DNA from: Alistipes sp.
Lineage (GTDB): Bacteria; Bacteroidota; Bacteroidia; Bacteroidales; Rikenellaceae
Direction of reading: 5' to 3'
Length of the DNA stretch: 7,132 nucleotides
Assembly: GCA_017561105.1 (NCBI GenBank)
Contig: JAFZDR010000052.1
Location: 1-7,132 of the forward strand
Below the pieces are notes generated by a model. That model was not told the origin of the DNA, made no database searches, and saw only the letters and a program-made list of their open reading frames with translations. Both the position numbers and the translations under genes were made by a program. Every line of letters starts with the position of its first letter. Position 1 is the first letter of the stretch. Shown here one piece after another: positions 6,846 to 7,132 of this stretch.

Positions 6846-7132
6846 TTATTTAGTTATATTTTCTTTCGTCATCTCGAAGCGAAGTTCGCCACCCTTCATA
6901 ATCTCGTTGTGAGTGATATAATTCCTATCGAGCTTCTCTCCATTGAGGTATACTGCCCGAACATACTTTGCCTTGTGGCTCAACCCCTCTGCCTTAACAG
7001 TGAAAGTTTTTCCGCCAACCAAGTTAAGTGTAACCTCCTTAATTTGTGGCGCTCCGAGAATATACTTGCAACTCACAGGGTCTACCGGATAGAATCCCAT
7101 TGCTGAGAATATATACCACGCCGACATCTGTC
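6846..7132 (-). CDS. GH92-family alpha-mannosidase, C-terminal end (runs off right edge)
   Basis: The frame enters from the right edge and gives 94 residues before the TAA at 6846-6848. The first visible residues, QMSAWYIFSAMGFYPVDPV, correspond to the well-conserved late motif of the GH92 catalytic domain. The two partial bases before them fit a glycine codon, as in the family motif GQMSAWY. GH92 enzymes are calcium-dependent exo-alpha-mannosidases that invert at the anomeric carbon, usually about 750 aa, secreted or surface-attached, and used by gut Bacteroidetes to trim N-glycans or mannans. The remaining residues form the C-terminal beta sandwich (KEVTLNLVGGKTFTVKAEG, then YVRAVYLNGEKLDRNYITH). 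The catalytic acids and signal peptide lie outside the window. An ATG at 7127 is internal and is not the real start. The gene precedes lpxD by 12 nt and may share its transcript. Confidence 0.92.
   Translation of the reverse strand, partial: QMSAWYIFSAMGFYPVDPVSCKYILGAPQIKEVTLNLVGGKTFTVKAEGLSHKAKYVRAVYLNGEKLDRNYITHNEIMKGGELRFEMTKENITK

Overview
The window looks like a Bacteroidales chromosome segment, possibly Rikenellaceae/Alistipes-like. The family call is a guess from protein flavour only. Evidence for the order: TAnnTTTG-type promoters, a DUF4988-type lipoprotein, a DUF4369-plus-thioredoxin lipoprotein, secreted GH42 and GH92 glycosidases, and AT-rich gaps with weak Shine-Dalgarno signals between moderately GC-rich genes. 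No tRNA, rRNA, insertion sequence, integrase or CRISPR array was seen.

Left part (1-661). A lipoprotein gene on the minus strand runs off the left edge; only its first 89 codons are present, and they carry a signal peptide, a coiled coil and the start of a DUF4988-like domain. A 393-nt non-coding gap follows. It holds a dense set of nested inverted repeats (342-514) that would fold into a rod-like RNA of about 173 nt. A good Bacteroidetes promoter points into it on the minus strand. A second promoter, back-to-back with the first, drives the rightward glycosidase gene.

Middle (662-2830). A secreted GH42-type beta-galactosidase of 699 aa has its own promoter and ends at a strong terminator. 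The terminator is symmetric and also serves the leftward operon that converges on it.

Right part (2828-7132). Five leftward genes lie head to tail: the C-terminal end of a GH92 alpha-mannosidase-type gene, lpxD (lipid A synthesis), a TlpA-like thioredoxin lipoprotein, ruvC (Holliday junction resolvase) and a multi-pass membrane protein of unknown function with a C-terminal four-cysteine motif. Gaps are 12, 22, 3 and 42 nt, so co-transcription is likely. The products serve unrelated jobs (glycan trimming, outer-membrane lipid synthesis, periplasmic redox, recombination), so this reads as a housekeeping run rather than a dedicated pathway.

No new multi-gene system was found. The most interesting items are the structured RNA candidate at 342-514 and the unassigned membrane protein at 2828-4036.
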